DNA of 64,000 nt from Streptomyces griseosporeus (GCF_014656055.1 NZ_BNBR01000005.1:672939-736938); one strand, 5' to 3'; positions 1 to 7,788 are shown, counted from the first letter of the stretch. Notes: generated by a model not told the origin, from the sequence alone. Made by a program: numbers and translations.

Positions 1-57
1 GAGAAGGCGGTCGTCGAGGAGCTGAGGGCTCTGCTCGACGGCGCTTCCGTCGGCTGA
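1..57 (+). CDS. 3' end of an unidentified CDS
   Basis: An open frame enters from the left edge and stops with TGA at 55-57, encoding only 18 residues (ending GASVG). It is Glu/Leu-rich and looks like the C-terminal helix of a larger protein. The product cannot be identified from this fragment. It converges on the PolA paralogue. Confidence 0.5.
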   Translation, partial: EKAVVEELRALLDGASVG

Positions 58-74
58 ACCCGGCTCCTGGCCGG

Positions 75-118
75 CTCACTTGGCGTCCCGGCCGCCCACC
101 GGCTCTCACTTGGCGTCC
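75..118. repeat. 14-bp direct repeat at the end of the polA-like gene
   Basis: The 14 bases ctcacttggcgtcc occur at 75-88 and again at 105-118. The second copy contains the stop codon and last codons of the polymerase gene. The arrangement looks like a small tandem duplication or slippage scar in the convergent gap. Confidence 0.6.
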
Positions 119-1815
119 GCATAACACTCCACCACCGCTGTCGTGAACGGGAACCGCACCGGCGTCTCGCCGAACGTCAGCCGCCCCGCCAGCTCCGCCG
201 CCTCCCGGATCGCCGCGACCACCGCGTCGGCCTCCTCGGCCGGGCAGTGCACGATCACCTCGTCATGCTGGAAGAAGACCAGCTCGGCCGCCATGTCCGC
301 GGTCCGCTGCCGCAGCGCGGCGAGCAGCAGCAGGGCCCAGTCGGCGGCGCTGCCCTGGACGACGAAGTTACGGGCGAAACGGCCGCGGGCGCGGGCGTTG
401 GTGGAGGCGTACCCCGGCACCCAGGCGGTGTCGCCGTCCTCCTCGGCGCCGGTCCCGGCCCCGCTTCCGCCGGGCTCCGGGATGCCCGCCTCCTCCGCCG
501 CGTCCTCCCGCGCCCCTGCTGCCGGCGGGCAGGTTCGGCCCAGCCAGGTGCGCACCAGCCGCCCCTCCTCGCCGGCCCGGGCCGCCTCGTCGACGTACGC
601 CACGGCCTTCGGGAAGCGGCGTCTGAGGGCGGCGAGGTTCTTCAGGCCGTCCCCGGAGGTCTGGCCGTAGACCGCGCCGAGGACCGCCAGCTTGGCCTGG
701 GCGCGGTCGCCGGAGAAGGCGCGGTCGGAGACGGACTGGTAGAGGTCGGTCTCCCGGCCGGCCACCTCCATCAGGCCGGGGTCCCGGGAGATCGCGGCGA
801 GGACCCGCGGCTCCATCTGGTCGGCGTCGGCGACCACGAGCCGCCACCCGGGGTCGGCGATCACCGCGCGCCGGATGACCTTGGGGATCTGCAGGGCGCC
901 GCCGCCGTTGGTCACCCAGCGGCCGGTGACCGTGCCGCCCGCGAGGAACTCGGGGCGGAACCGGCCCTCGCGCACCCAGTCCTGGAGCCAGCTCCAGCCG
1001 TGCGCCACCCAGATGCGGTACAGCTTCTTGTACTCCAGCAGGGGCTTCACGGCCGGGTGGTCGACCGACTGGAGCTCCCAGCGGCGGGTCGACCTGACCT
1101 TGATCCCGGCCTGGGCGAAGGCCTTGACGACGTCGGCGGGCAGGTCGGGGCGCACACGCCGCCCGAAGGCGGCGGAGACCTCGTCGGCCAGCTCGGCCAG
1201 GCGGCGCGGCTCGCCGCCGCCCGGATAGCGCTCGCCGAGCAGGTCGTGCAGCACCTCGCGGTGGACGTCGGCCCGCCAGGGCAGGCCCGTGTGGTTCAGC
1301 TCGGCGGCGACCAGCGTCCCCGCCGACTCGGCGGCCGTCAGCAGCCGCATCCGGTCGGGGTGCTCGGCCCGGTCGTGCCGCCGCTGCTGCTCGGCGTAGA
1401 CCTCCAGCAGGTCGGCGAGCGGCAGGTGGACGCCCCGCGGCTCGAACAGGGAGGACTGGGCGCCCGGTTCGGCCGCGCGCTGGGGCGGATCGGGCGGTAC
1501 GGGGGTGCCGCGCAGCCGGGCCAGGGCGGCCGCGGCCGAGCGCGGCTCCCCGTACCGCCCCTCGTGGCCCAGGAGGAGCGTCTCGGCGTCCTCGATGTCG
1601 TAGCACCGCTCCACTCGCACCCCCGTGGCGAGCAGGCGCGGATACACCTCGGCCGTCGAGCGCCAGACCCAGCGGGACACGTGCGGCCGCTCGCGCACCG
1701 CCCGGGCCAGGTCGTCCTCCCGGCGCACCGGACCGCCGGGCAGCCCGTCCGGACCGAGGGGGGCGATCTCCACGCCACCGTCCTCGGCCGGAGCGAGCGC
1801 CCAGCGGTCGGTCAT
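106..1815 (-). CDS. DNA polymerase I paralogue without 5' nuclease domain (family A)
   Basis: The product is 569 residues, far shorter than housekeeping PolA (about 900), because there is no N-terminal 5'-3' nuclease. The first 170 residues sit where the 3'-5' exonuclease would be, but I see no convincing exonuclease acid motifs. The polymerase core is intact: motif A DADQMEPR near residue 330, motif B R-x3-K with YG near 371-384, and motif C HDE near 525. Motif A differs from the usual DYSQIELR. Family knowledge: actinobacteria carry such a second PolA-like protein, annotated as a bifunctional exonuclease/polymerase and probably used in repair synthesis. The start ATG follows a CACACT box by 6 nt, so the mRNA may be leaderless. 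Confidence 0.85.
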   Translation of the reverse strand: MTDRWALAPAEDGGVEIAPLGPDGLPGGPVRREDDLARAVRERPHVSRWVWRSTAEVYPRLLATGVRVERCYDIEDAETLLLGHEGRYGEPRSAAAALARLRGTPVPPDPPQRAAEPGAQSSLFEPRGVHLPLADLLEVYAEQQRRHDRAEHPDRMRLLTAAESAGTLVAAELNHTGLPWRADVHREVLHDLLGERYPGGGEPRRLAELADEVSAAFGRRVRPDLPADVVKAFAQAGIKVRSTRRWELQSVDHPAVKPLLEYKKLYRIWVAHGWSWLQDWVREGRFRPEFLAGGTVTGRWVTNGGGALQIPKVIRRAVIADPGWRLVVADADQMEPRVLAAISRDPGLMEVAGRETDLYQSVSDRAFSGDRAQAKLAVLGAVYGQTSGDGLKNLAALRRRFPKAVAYVDEAARAGEEGRLVRTWLGRTCPPAAGAREDAAEEAGIPEPGGSGAGTGAEEDGDTAWVPGYASTNARARGRFARNFVVQGSAADWALLLLAALRQRTADMAAELVFFQHDEVIVHCPAEEADAVVAAIREAAELAGRLTFGETPVRFPFTTAVVECYADAK

Positions 1816-1963
1816 GCTGCGAGTGTGGCAGCAGGGTCTGACAACGACCCCTCACGAGGCCACCGGCCCGCCCGGCGCGGACCTTCCCCGTCGGGCCGGC
1901 GTCGGCCCCGCTCGCAGGGACAACGTGGGCCCAGCTCGCCGCGTCGCGCCCCCGAGCCCTGCT

Positions 1964-2698
1964 TCAGCCCTGCTCGTCGAAAGCGATCTTGATACTCTCC
2001 AGCGCCGCGAGCACCCATTCCTCCGCCGGGTCCTTGGCGATGCCGAGGTCCGACAGGACCCCCGCGCCGTTCTCGAACTCCAGCAGGGCGAGGAGGAGGT
2101 GTTCGGTGCCGATGTAGTTGTGGCCGAGGCGCAGGGCCTCGCGGAAGGTGAGTTCGAGGACCTTCTTGGCGTCGGAGCCGTAGGGGACGAGGTCCGGGAC
2201 CTCCTCGGCGGGCGGCGGCAGGGCGGCGGTGGCGGCCTGGCGCACGCTGTCCAGGAGGACGCCCTGCGCGGTGATCGCCTTGGCGGCCAGCGCCTCCGGC
2301 TCGGCCAGCAGGCCGAGGACCAGGTGCTCGGGGCGGCCCTCGGGGTTGCGGGCGGCGATCGCCTCGTTGTGGGCGGCCATCACCACGTTGCGGGCGCGCG
2401 GGGTGTACCGGCTGAAGCCCTGGCTGGGGTCGAGGTCGGCCGACTCCTTGGGCACGAACCGCTTCTGGGCGGCCTGCCGGGTGACGCCCATGCTCCGCCC
2501 GATGTCGGTCCAGGAGGCGCCGGAGCGGCGTGCCTGGTCGACGAAGTGACCGATGAGGTGATCGGCCACGTCGCCGAGGTGGTCCGCGGCGATCACCGCG
2601 TCCTGGAGCTGGTCGAGCGGTTCCTCGTGGACCTTCTTGATGGCCGCGATGAGGTCGTCGAGACGTACGGATGAGGTGACGTTCGGGTTCGTCGACAT
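1964..2698 (-). CDS. HTH plus Clp N-terminal domain protein, probable autoregulator
   Basis: The protein has 244 residues. An N-terminal region contains a helix-turn-helix-like stretch (about residues 60-82, SWTDIGRSMGVTRQAAQKRF). Two Clp_N repeats follow (about 90-150 and 165-225), the second with the HNYIGTEHLLLALL signature also found in ClpC at 53065. There is no AAA+ module, so it cannot unfold proteins by itself. Such proteins are usually annotated as Clp protease N-terminal domain proteins. The HTH, together with two palindromes over its own leaderless promoter, suggests a transcriptional regulator that senses something through its Clp_N domain. That role is inferred. The DUF2786 gene is divergent. 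Confidence 0.85.
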   Translation of the reverse strand: MSTNPNVTSSVRLDDLIAAIKKVHEEPLDQLQDAVIAADHLGDVADHLIGHFVDQARRSGASWTDIGRSMGVTRQAAQKRFVPKESADLDPSQGFSRYTPRARNVVMAAHNEAIAARNPEGRPEHLVLGLLAEPEALAAKAITAQGVLLDSVRQAATAALPPPAEEVPDLVPYGSDAKKVLELTFREALRLGHNYIGTEHLLLALLEFENGAGVLSDLGIAKDPAEEWVLAALESIKIAFDEQG

Positions 2699-2699
2699 G

Positions 2700-2746
2700 T
2701 GTCAACCGTAGGTTGACAGCGCGCATGCGTCAACCCGTGGTTGACA
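2700..2746 (-). promoter_or_regulatory. Leaderless promoter overlapped by twin palindromic operators
   Basis: On the minus strand a -35 TTGACG is followed after 17 bp by -10 TACGGT, then 6 nt to the ATG of the Clp_N/HTH gene, giving a leaderless transcript. Two 17-bp palindromes GTCAACC-N3-GGTTGAC lie at 2701-2717 (arms extend to 8 bp at 2700-2718) and 2729-2745, 28 bp apart. One covers the -10 and the other the -35. This is a textbook repressor arrangement, and the adjacent HTH protein is the obvious candidate ligand. Confidence 0.7.
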
Positions 2747-2797
2747 TCTCCGGGGCGCGGATACGGCGTTGTCGGTGCCCCGTGTCACGATCGACGG

Positions 2798-3943
2798 GTG
2801 AGCAGCACCGACAGCCCGACGGACACCGTCGACCGAGCCTTCGCGGCCGCCCTGTACGACGCGGGGGACGCCGGCCTCGACACCGGCGCGTCCCTCCTCG
2901 CGGCCGACCCCGCGGCGGACGCGGAAGTGGCGTTGCGCGGGCGGGAGTTCGTCGCGGCGGCCTGGCGGCGCGGCTGGCAGCCCGCCGACGTCGACCGCAT
3001 CGTGCGGCGCGAACTGGACGACCCCCATGTGCGCCTCGCCGCGGCGCTGATCCGCGCGCAGGCGCCCGACGACCGCCCGCGCGGCCGGCGCTGGGCGGCG
3101 CAGCTCGACGCGCTGCCCACCGAGGAGCCGCCCCGCACCGACCGCTTCACCCACGCGACCACCGTCCTGGAGCTGTACCGCCTGCTGCTGCGGCTGCCCA
3201 CGCTGGAATCCCTCGAGGAACCGCGCCGGCACCCGTCCCCGCACCGGAACGCCGCCGCGGACTCCCGCATGCTCACCCGCATCCGCGCACTGCTCGCCAA
3301 GGCGGAGGCGACCGGGTATCCGGAGGAGGCGGAGGCGCTCACCGCCAAGGCGCAGGAGCTGATGGCCCGGCACAGCGTGGACGAGGCGCTGCTCGCCGCG
3401 CGCGACGCCGACCCGGACGCGCCCGGCGCCTGCCGCATCGGCGTCGAGCCGCCGTACGAGCAGGCCAAGGCGGTCCTGCTGGACGCGGTCGCCCGCGCCA
3501 ACCACTGCCGCGCGGTGTGGAACGAAGCGCTCGGCTTCTCCACGGTCGTCGGCCACGAGGCGGACCTGGAGGCCGTGGAGCTGCTGCACACCTCGCTCCT
3601 GGTACAAGCCCATACGGCGCTGACCAGGGCGGAGGCGGCGCAGCGCCGGGGCGGACGCAAGCGGACGAAGACCTTCCGGCAGTCCTTCCTGGCCGCCTAC
3701 GCCCACCGCATCGGCATACGCCTGGCGGCGGCCGCCGAGGAGGCCGTCGCCGACAGCGGGGCCGGCGCCGAGCTGCTGCCGGTCCTCGCCTCCCGCGAGG
3801 TCGCCGTCGCCGCTGCGACCGACCGGATGTTCCCGGAGACGGTCGCGACCCGGCTGCGCGGCGTGAGCGACGCGGCCGGCTGGACCGAGGGCGCCGAAGC
3901 GGCCGACCGCGCCCAGGTGACACCCCGCCGCCGACTGCCCTGA
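2798..3943 (+). CDS. DUF2786 domain protein
   Basis: The protein has 381 residues from GTG 2798; a GTG further upstream (2741) would run through the divergent operator and is unlikely. DUF2786 is recognisable around residues 155-195 (MLTRIRALLAKAEATGYPEE, then EALTAKAQELMARHSVDE). The C-terminal part carries a short basic patch, RRGGRKRTKTFRQ. Function of the family is unknown. CACGAT lies 6 nt before the start codon, so a leaderless mRNA is possible. The gene is divergent from the Clp_N/HTH regulator, and its promoter region touches the second palindrome (ttgaca at 2741-2746), so the two could be co-regulated. Confidence 0.8.
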   Translation: MSSTDSPTDTVDRAFAAALYDAGDAGLDTGASLLAADPAADAEVALRGREFVAAAWRRGWQPADVDRIVRRELDDPHVRLAAALIRAQAPDDRPRGRRWAAQLDALPTEEPPRTDRFTHATTVLELYRLLLRLPTLESLEEPRRHPSPHRNAAADSRMLTRIRALLAKAEATGYPEEAEALTAKAQELMARHSVDEALLAARDADPDAPGACRIGVEPPYEQAKAVLLDAVARANHCRAVWNEALGFSTVVGHEADLEAVELLHTSLLVQAHTALTRAEAAQRRGGRKRTKTFRQSFLAAYAHRIGIRLAAAAEEAVADSGAGAELLPVLASREVAVAAATDRMFPETVATRLRGVSDAAGWTEGAEAADRAQVTPRRRLP

Positions 3944-3985
3944 CCCCGGTACGGCTGTCCCGAGGCCGGCGGACAGGGGGCCCCG

Positions 3986-4534
3986 TCAGTCGCCCGCCTG
4001 CTGGAAGGCGCTCACCGACGCGTCGGGAACGCCCTTGCTGCCGGAGACGACAGGGCCGTACGTCCACGGGAAGCTCTGCGCGTCCGACGCGCCCGGCAGG
4101 CTCACGGTCAGCTTGTCGACCGGGAGGCTCGCGCCGGCCCCGCCGCGCACGTAGGTGATCGTGAAGGACGCGGTGGTGTCCTTGGCGAGCGTCAGCTGCT
4201 GGCCCTGCGCGGCCTTGTCCGCCGGGACCTCGGCGTCGGTGCCGGCCGCGGCGAGCGTGACCTGCGGGAAGCCGTCCAGCGTGCAGTCGGTGCCGCGGCC
4301 GGTGAGCGTGACGGTCACCGTGCCGGTGTCCCCGGCCGCCGGAGCGGCGCTGACCGGCCCGACCTCCAGGCCGACGTCACTGATCCGGCAGGCGGCGGTG
4401 TCCCCGTTCTTGCCGCCGCCGGACGCGGACCCGGACGCGGAACCGGAGCCGGACGGGTCGCCGTCGCCGCTCCCGCAGGCGGTGAGAAGGAGGGCCGCGG
4501 CTACGGCGGTGACACTGATCGGCAGGACGCGCAT
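3986..4534 (-). CDS. Secreted lipoprotein, DUF4232-like
   Basis: The precursor has 182 residues. The N-terminus MRVLPISVTAVAAALLLTAC is a lipoprotein signal peptide with lipobox LTAC, so Cys20 should be lipidated. A Gly/Ser-rich linker follows (about 21-45). The remaining domain has a DUF4232 pattern, with two cysteines (CRIS..., TDCTLDGFP) that could form a disulfide in the beta-rich fold. The start is supported by AGGGGAA upstream of ATG 4534; longer upstream starts lack a signal peptide. The function of DUF4232 proteins is unknown. Another lipoprotein gene follows immediately upstream on the same strand. Confidence 0.85.
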   Translation of the reverse strand: MRVLPISVTAVAAALLLTACGSGDGDPSGSGSASGSASGGGKNGDTAACRISDVGLEVGPVSAAPAAGDTGTVTVTLTGRGTDCTLDGFPQVTLAAAGTDAEVPADKAAQGQQLTLAKDTTASFTITYVRGGAGASLPVDKLTVSLPGASDAQSFPWTYGPVVSGSKGVPDASVSAFQQAGD

Positions 4535-4629
4535 GAGTGGGTTCCCCTGAGGTCGTGGCGGTGCCTGAGGATCATCCCGCATTCCCGCCCGCCCCGCGCG
4601 CGTACCCTGCCGTTCAGCCGAACGGAGTA

Positions 4630-5199
4630 TCAGCTGCCGAGGCTCGGCGTGGGCAGCCCCGGCGGCAGTTCGGCGCCCTCGGCCCGGGTGAACGTCTCCG
4701 TGCCGAGACCGCCCTTCCAGGTGATCTTCAGACTGCTCTTGCCGAGGGCGGCGACCGTGCCCGACGTACGGTCGGTGCTGCCGTCGTTGCACTTCAGACG
4801 GATCGTCCGGGCGCCGGACGCGGTTCCGGCGCTGCCGCTGCACACGGTGCCGCCGGTCGTGAACACCCCGGCGTCCGTGCCGGTGACCACCAGCACCACC
4901 GCCTTGCCGCCGGTCGTGGCGAGCCAGCTGCCCTCCAGACCGCCGCCGGACGCGCTCGGCGCCGCGGTGCCCCCACCCGTGTCGCCGCCCGTCCCGGCGG
5001 TCGCCGTCGACGAGGGGCCGGCCGTGGGCGAGCCGCCACCGTCGGCCCCGTCGTCCGAGCCGCCGCCGTCACTGCACGCCGACAGCAGCACCGCGCCCGC
5101 CACCGCGACACCGACGGCGAGGGCCGTACCCCGTACCCGCCGACGGGCCGCACCCCCCGACGGACGGCGGGACGGACGCGGGAAGATCACCGTGGTCAC
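4630..5199 (-). CDS. Secreted lipoprotein of unknown function
   Basis: From GTG 5199 (preceded by AGGGGG with good spacing) the product has 189 residues. An Arg-rich n-region (RRPSGG...RRRVRG) leads into a hydrophobic segment ending in lipobox LLSAC near residue 40. A long Gly/Ser/Thr/Asp linker follows, then a compact C-terminal domain of about 100 residues with two cysteines (TVCSGS, LKCNDG). No family was recognised for that domain. The paired arginines could suggest Tat export, but RRPSG is not a good twin-arginine motif. Longer starts up to residue M at 5337 exist but lack signal-peptide logic. Confidence 0.75.
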   Translation of the reverse strand: MTTVIFPRPSRRPSGGAARRRVRGTALAVGVAVAGAVLLSACSDGGGSDDGADGGGSPTAGPSSTATAGTGGDTGGGTAAPSASGGGLEGSWLATTGGKAVVLVVTGTDAGVFTTGGTVCSGSAGTASGARTIRLKCNDGSTDRTSGTVAALGKSSLKITWKGGLGTETFTRAEGAELPPGLPTPSLGS

Positions 5200-5354
5200 T
5201 TGGAACCCCCTAGGTGTGGTCGAACGGCCGCGACGGCCGGAAGTCCGCGGCAAGCCACCGGACCGAGTCAAGCAGACCGGACCCGCCCCAAGCCCCCGGC
5301 AAGCTACCAAGACGCCTTCCGCACCCCCGGCAGCCACCCCGCCCCGGATCCACG

Positions 5355-5403
5355 GGTAGGCGTTTCCCTACGTTTGACACGTAGGGAAACGCCTACCTAT
5401 CGT
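5355..5403 (+). promoter_or_regulatory. Promoter inside a perfect 19-bp inverted repeat (probable ArsR operator)
   Basis: Arms at 5355-5373 and 5379-5397 are perfectly complementary with a 5-nt spacer. The -35 TTGACA (5374-5379) begins in the spacer. An 18-bp gap leads to -10 TATCGT (5398-5403), then 6 nt to the ATG at 5410, predicting a leaderless transcript. Each arm is itself a short dyad, GTAGG-N6-CCTAC, so two repressor dimers could bind. The ArsR protein two genes down is the likely ligand. Confidence 0.75.
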
Positions 5404-5409
5404 CGTCGT

Positions 5410-5784
5410 ATGACCATCACCCACGCCTCCTTCGTCACCCTTCCCGTCACCGACCAGGACCGCGCCCTGCGCTTCTACACGGACGTCCTCGGCTTCGAGG
5501 TCGTCGTCGACCGGCAGATGCCGCCCGGCCGCTGGCTCCAGGTCGCGCCCAAGGGTGCCCAGACCGTCTTCACGCTCTCCGGACCGGACATGGGCGGTTT
5601 CGAGCCCGGCTCGGCCCGGGGGATCATGTTGGTCACGACCGATGTCGACGCCGACTGCGCCCGGCTCACCGCGGCGGGCACCGCGGTTCAGGGCCCGGAC
5701 GACGTGCCGTGGGGCCGGATGGCCTCCTTCACGGACCCCGACGGCAACGGTCTGATGCTGCTCACCGAGAAGGAAGGCTTCTGA
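5410..5784 (+). CDS. VOC family protein (glyoxalase/bleomycin-resistance fold)
   Basis: The protein is 124 residues, a typical single VOC unit. It starts with beta-strand TLPVTDQDRALRFYTDVLGFEVV and ends with the usual FTDPDGNGLMLL motif with a metal-ligand Glu nearby. Family members bind metal and either transform or sequester small electrophiles or antibiotics; the substrate here cannot be predicted. It is the first gene of a three-gene operon with an ArsR regulator (7 nt gap) and an SRPBCC protein. It is transcribed from the leaderless promoter embedded in the 19-bp inverted repeat, so it should respond to the ArsR ligand. Confidence 0.9.
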   Translation: MTITHASFVTLPVTDQDRALRFYTDVLGFEVVVDRQMPPGRWLQVAPKGAQTVFTLSGPDMGGFEPGSARGIMLVTTDVDADCARLTAAGTAVQGPDDVPWGRMASFTDPDGNGLMLLTEKEGF

Positions 5785-5791
5785 CGGGGCC

Positions 5792-6139
5792 ATGAACGGG
5801 ACGTCCGCCGCCGCCGAGGACCGTGTCTTCGCCGCGCTCGCCAACGCCACGCGCCGCGAGGTGCTGCGCCTGCTGCGCGACGGCGGGCCCCAGCCCGTGC
5901 AGGCCCTGGCCGACCACTTCGCCATGCGCCGGCCGAGCCTGTCCGAGCATCTGAAGGTGCTCAAGGACGCCGGCCTCGTCTCCGAGCAGCGCTCCGGGCG
6001 GCAGCGCATCTACCGCCTGGAGGCCGCGCCCCTGGCGGAGGTGCAGGACTGGCTGCACCCTTACGAGCGGTTCTGGCGCGACCGTATGAAGGGCCTCGGC
6101 GCCCTGCTCGACCGCATGCCCGACGATGACCGCCCATGA
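5792..6139 (+). CDS. ArsR family winged-helix repressor
   Basis: The 115-residue protein is an ArsR-type winged helix: FAALANATRREVLRLLRDG, then recognition region RRPSLSEHLKVLKDAGLVSEQRSGRQRIYRL. It lacks the metal-binding ELCVCDL-type motif, so an organic ligand or other signal is more likely than metal. Its stop codon overlaps the start of the SRPBCC gene (ATGA). Pairing of this ArsR subgroup with AHSA1/SRPBCC proteins is common in actinobacteria. It probably autoregulates through the inverted repeat at 5355-5397. Confidence 0.92.
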   Translation: MNGTSAAAEDRVFAALANATRREVLRLLRDGGPQPVQALADHFAMRRPSLSEHLKVLKDAGLVSEQRSGRQRIYRLEAAPLAEVQDWLHPYERFWRDRMKGLGALLDRMPDDDRP

Positions 6140-6759
6140 ACACCCCGCCGCCCCCGGACGACCCGAACTCCCCACCTCCGGACGACCCGGACTCCCCACC
6201 CTCGGGCAACCCGGACTCCCCACCTCCGGACGACCTGAACGCCCGGCCCTCCGACGACCCGAGCGCCCGGCCCTCCGGCGACCTGAACGCCCCAGCCCCC
6301 GACGACGGTGACGACGACCTCACCACCATCCGCGTCGACCAGTTCTTCCCCCACCCGCCCGCCAAGGTCTGGCGCGCCCTCACTGACCCCGAGCTGCTCG
6401 CGCAGTGGCAGATGCCCGGCTCCGAGTACTTCCGGCTGGAGGTCGGCCACCGCTACCGGATGACCTCGGTGCCCCGGCCCAACTCCCGCTTCTCCGGCGT
6501 CGTCGAGGTGGAGGTCCTCGCCTACGACACCCCGCGGACGCTCTCCCTCCGCTGGGCCGACGCCGATCCGGCGAATCCCGCCGACTGGACGATCACGTGG
6601 ACCCTGGAACAGGAAGGGCGCGGTACGCGTCTCTTCCTAGTACACGAGGGGTTCGATCCGGACGACCCGGCGCAGCTGATGGCGCGCCGGATCATGGGCG
6701 GGGGCTGGAGGACGCATGTCATGCGGTCCCTGGGGCAGACGCTGGAACGATTTCGGTAA
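6136..6759 (+). CDS. SRPBCC/AHSA1 domain protein with repetitive Pro/Asp-rich N-terminus
   Basis: The protein has 207 residues. The SRPBCC (START-like) fold begins near residue 62 (TIRVDQFFPHPPAKVWRALTDPELLAQW) and runs to the C-terminal helix MGGGWRTHVMRSLGQTLERF. The first 58 residues are a disordered array of PDDP/SPP units encoded by an imperfect DNA repeat (about 6150-6300). The ATG overlaps the ArsR stop codon, and no other start codon offers a better alternative. Proteins of this type bind hydrophobic ligands and often appear with ArsR partners. The repetitive extension is unusual for the family and may vary between strains. Confidence 0.85.
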   Translation: MNTPPPPDDPNSPPPDDPDSPPSGNPDSPPPDDLNARPSDDPSARPSGDLNAPAPDDGDDDLTTIRVDQFFPHPPAKVWRALTDPELLAQWQMPGSEYFRLEVGHRYRMTSVPRPNSRFSGVVEVEVLAYDTPRTLSLRWADADPANPADWTITWTLEQEGRGTRLFLVHEGFDPDDPAQLMARRIMGGGWRTHVMRSLGQTLERFR

Positions 6760-6798
6760 AGCGTCCGTCAAAAGCTGTAACCGGAGGAACACCCCGCG

Positions 6799-6844
6799 TG
6801 CACGTGCATCTGCCCATGCATCTGCACGTGAACACAGCTATGAT
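6799..6844 (+). promoter_or_regulatory. Promoter of DUF397 gene with 12-nt phased direct repeats
   Basis: A perfect -10 TATGAT is at 6839-6844 with no good -35. Instead the -35 zone holds direct repeats TGCATCTGC at 6805-6813 and 6817-6825 (12-nt period), bracketed by CACGTG on both sides. The same arrangement recurs upstream of the ATPase gene at 7863-7892. It is a candidate binding site for the nearby XRE protein or another activator. Confidence 0.6.
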
Positions 6845-6918
6845 CCGGCTCAGTTGACCCATGCATTGACCACCGCACCAATGGCCACATCAGCCAGTGC
6901 ACCACCGGGGAGCGACCT

Positions 6919-7188
6919 GTGGATCACGACGTGTACGACGCACACGACGCGTCCGGCGTGTACAACGGCATCGCCGCCACGCGGCTGCACGGGGTGGCCT
7001 GGCAGAAGAGCAGGCACAGCAACTCGCAGGGGTCCTGCGTGGAGTTCGCCCGGCTGCCGGGCGGTGACGTGGCCGTGCGGAACTCCCGGTTCCCCGACGG
7101 CCCGGCGCTCGTCTACACCCGGGCGGAGATCGAGGCGATGCTGCTCGGGGTCAAGGACGGGGAGTTCGACCACCTGATAGCGGGCTGA
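6919..7188 (+). CDS. DUF397 domain protein
   Basis: The 89-residue product has the DUF397 core: WQKSRHSNSQGSCVEFARLPGG, then VAVRNSRFPDGPALVYTRAEIEAML. GTG 6919 is chosen because ggggag lies 6 nt upstream. In streptomycetes DUF397 proteins are encoded next to XRE/DUF5753 regulators and RsbW-like ATPases (WhiJ/AbaA-like loci). Published work on Scr1/Scp1 pairs suggests the small protein modulates its XRE partner. Here the ATPase (7288) and XRE (8130) genes are close by, so the three probably act together in developmental or antibiotic regulation. Confidence 0.9.
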   Translation: MDHDVYDAHDASGVYNGIAATRLHGVAWQKSRHSNSQGSCVEFARLPGGDVAVRNSRFPDGPALVYTRAEIEAMLLGVKDGEFDHLIAG

Positions 7189-7287
7189 CGCGCACGCCGC
7201 TCCGGCAGAGGGCGCAACGCCCGGTGACGATCGCACGACGCACAGTGACGCGCGTAGATCCGCGGCACCGGAACGTGCCGCGGATCG

Positions 7288-7788
7288 TCAGTCGCCGCAG
7301 GGATGCAGCCGGAAGAGGGCCCAGACCACCTTGCCGCCCAGCGTGCCGGCGAGCGGGTGCCAGCCCCAGCTGTCGCTGAAGGAGTCGACGAGGAACAGCC
7401 CGCGGCCGGACTCCGCGGAGAAGTCGTCGGTCTCCCGCGCGACGGGCGACTCCTTGCTGGGGTCGCGCACCGCGCACACCAGCCGCTCGGTCCACCGCAT
7501 CAGGTGCAGCCGTACGGGAGGCTGCTGTTCGGGCACGCGCGCGTGGTGCGGCGGCAGGGCGTGCCGCAGGGCGTTGGTGACCAGTTCCGACACGACGAGG
7601 CAGACGTCGTCGAAGCGCTCGCCGAGATCCCACTGGTCGAGCGTTCTGCGGGTGAACTGCCGGGCGTCGCGCACCGCTTCGTAGCGGGCGGGAAGGGCGC
7701 AGGAGGCGGCGTCGGACACGGCCGCGGGATCCAGCGGCGGAAGGCCCTGCCGTAACGGCTCGAGCATGGTCGATCCATTCGTCCCCAT
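7288..7788 (-). CDS. RsbW-like ATP-binding protein (HATPase_c)
   Basis: The protein has 166 residues from ATG 7788, which has GGGAG nine bases upstream; a GTG at 7860 would add 24 unsupported residues. It has the GHKL ATPase N-box (CLVVSELVTNALRHAL) and the G-box (ESGRGLFLVDSFSDSWGW). It has no histidine phosphoacceptor domain, as in anti-sigma factor kinases. Such single-domain ATPases are abundant in Streptomyces beside XRE/DUF397 genes, but few have known partners. Its upstream region carries the same 12-nt phased repeat as the DUF397 gene, implying shared control. Confidence 0.88.
   Translation of the reverse strand: MGTNGSTMLEPLRQGLPPLDPAAVSDAASCALPARYEAVRDARQFTRRTLDQWDLGERFDDVCLVVSELVTNALRHALPPHHARVPEQQPPVRLHLMRWTERLVCAVRDPSKESPVARETDDFSAESGRGLFLVDSFSDSWGWHPLAGTLGGKVVWALFRLHPCGD

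Noticed and set aside
247..1992. 581-residue plus-strand frame opposite the polymerase gene
   Set aside because: It is antisense to a gene with clear polymerase motifs and has no recognisable domain; long antisense frames are expected at this GC content.
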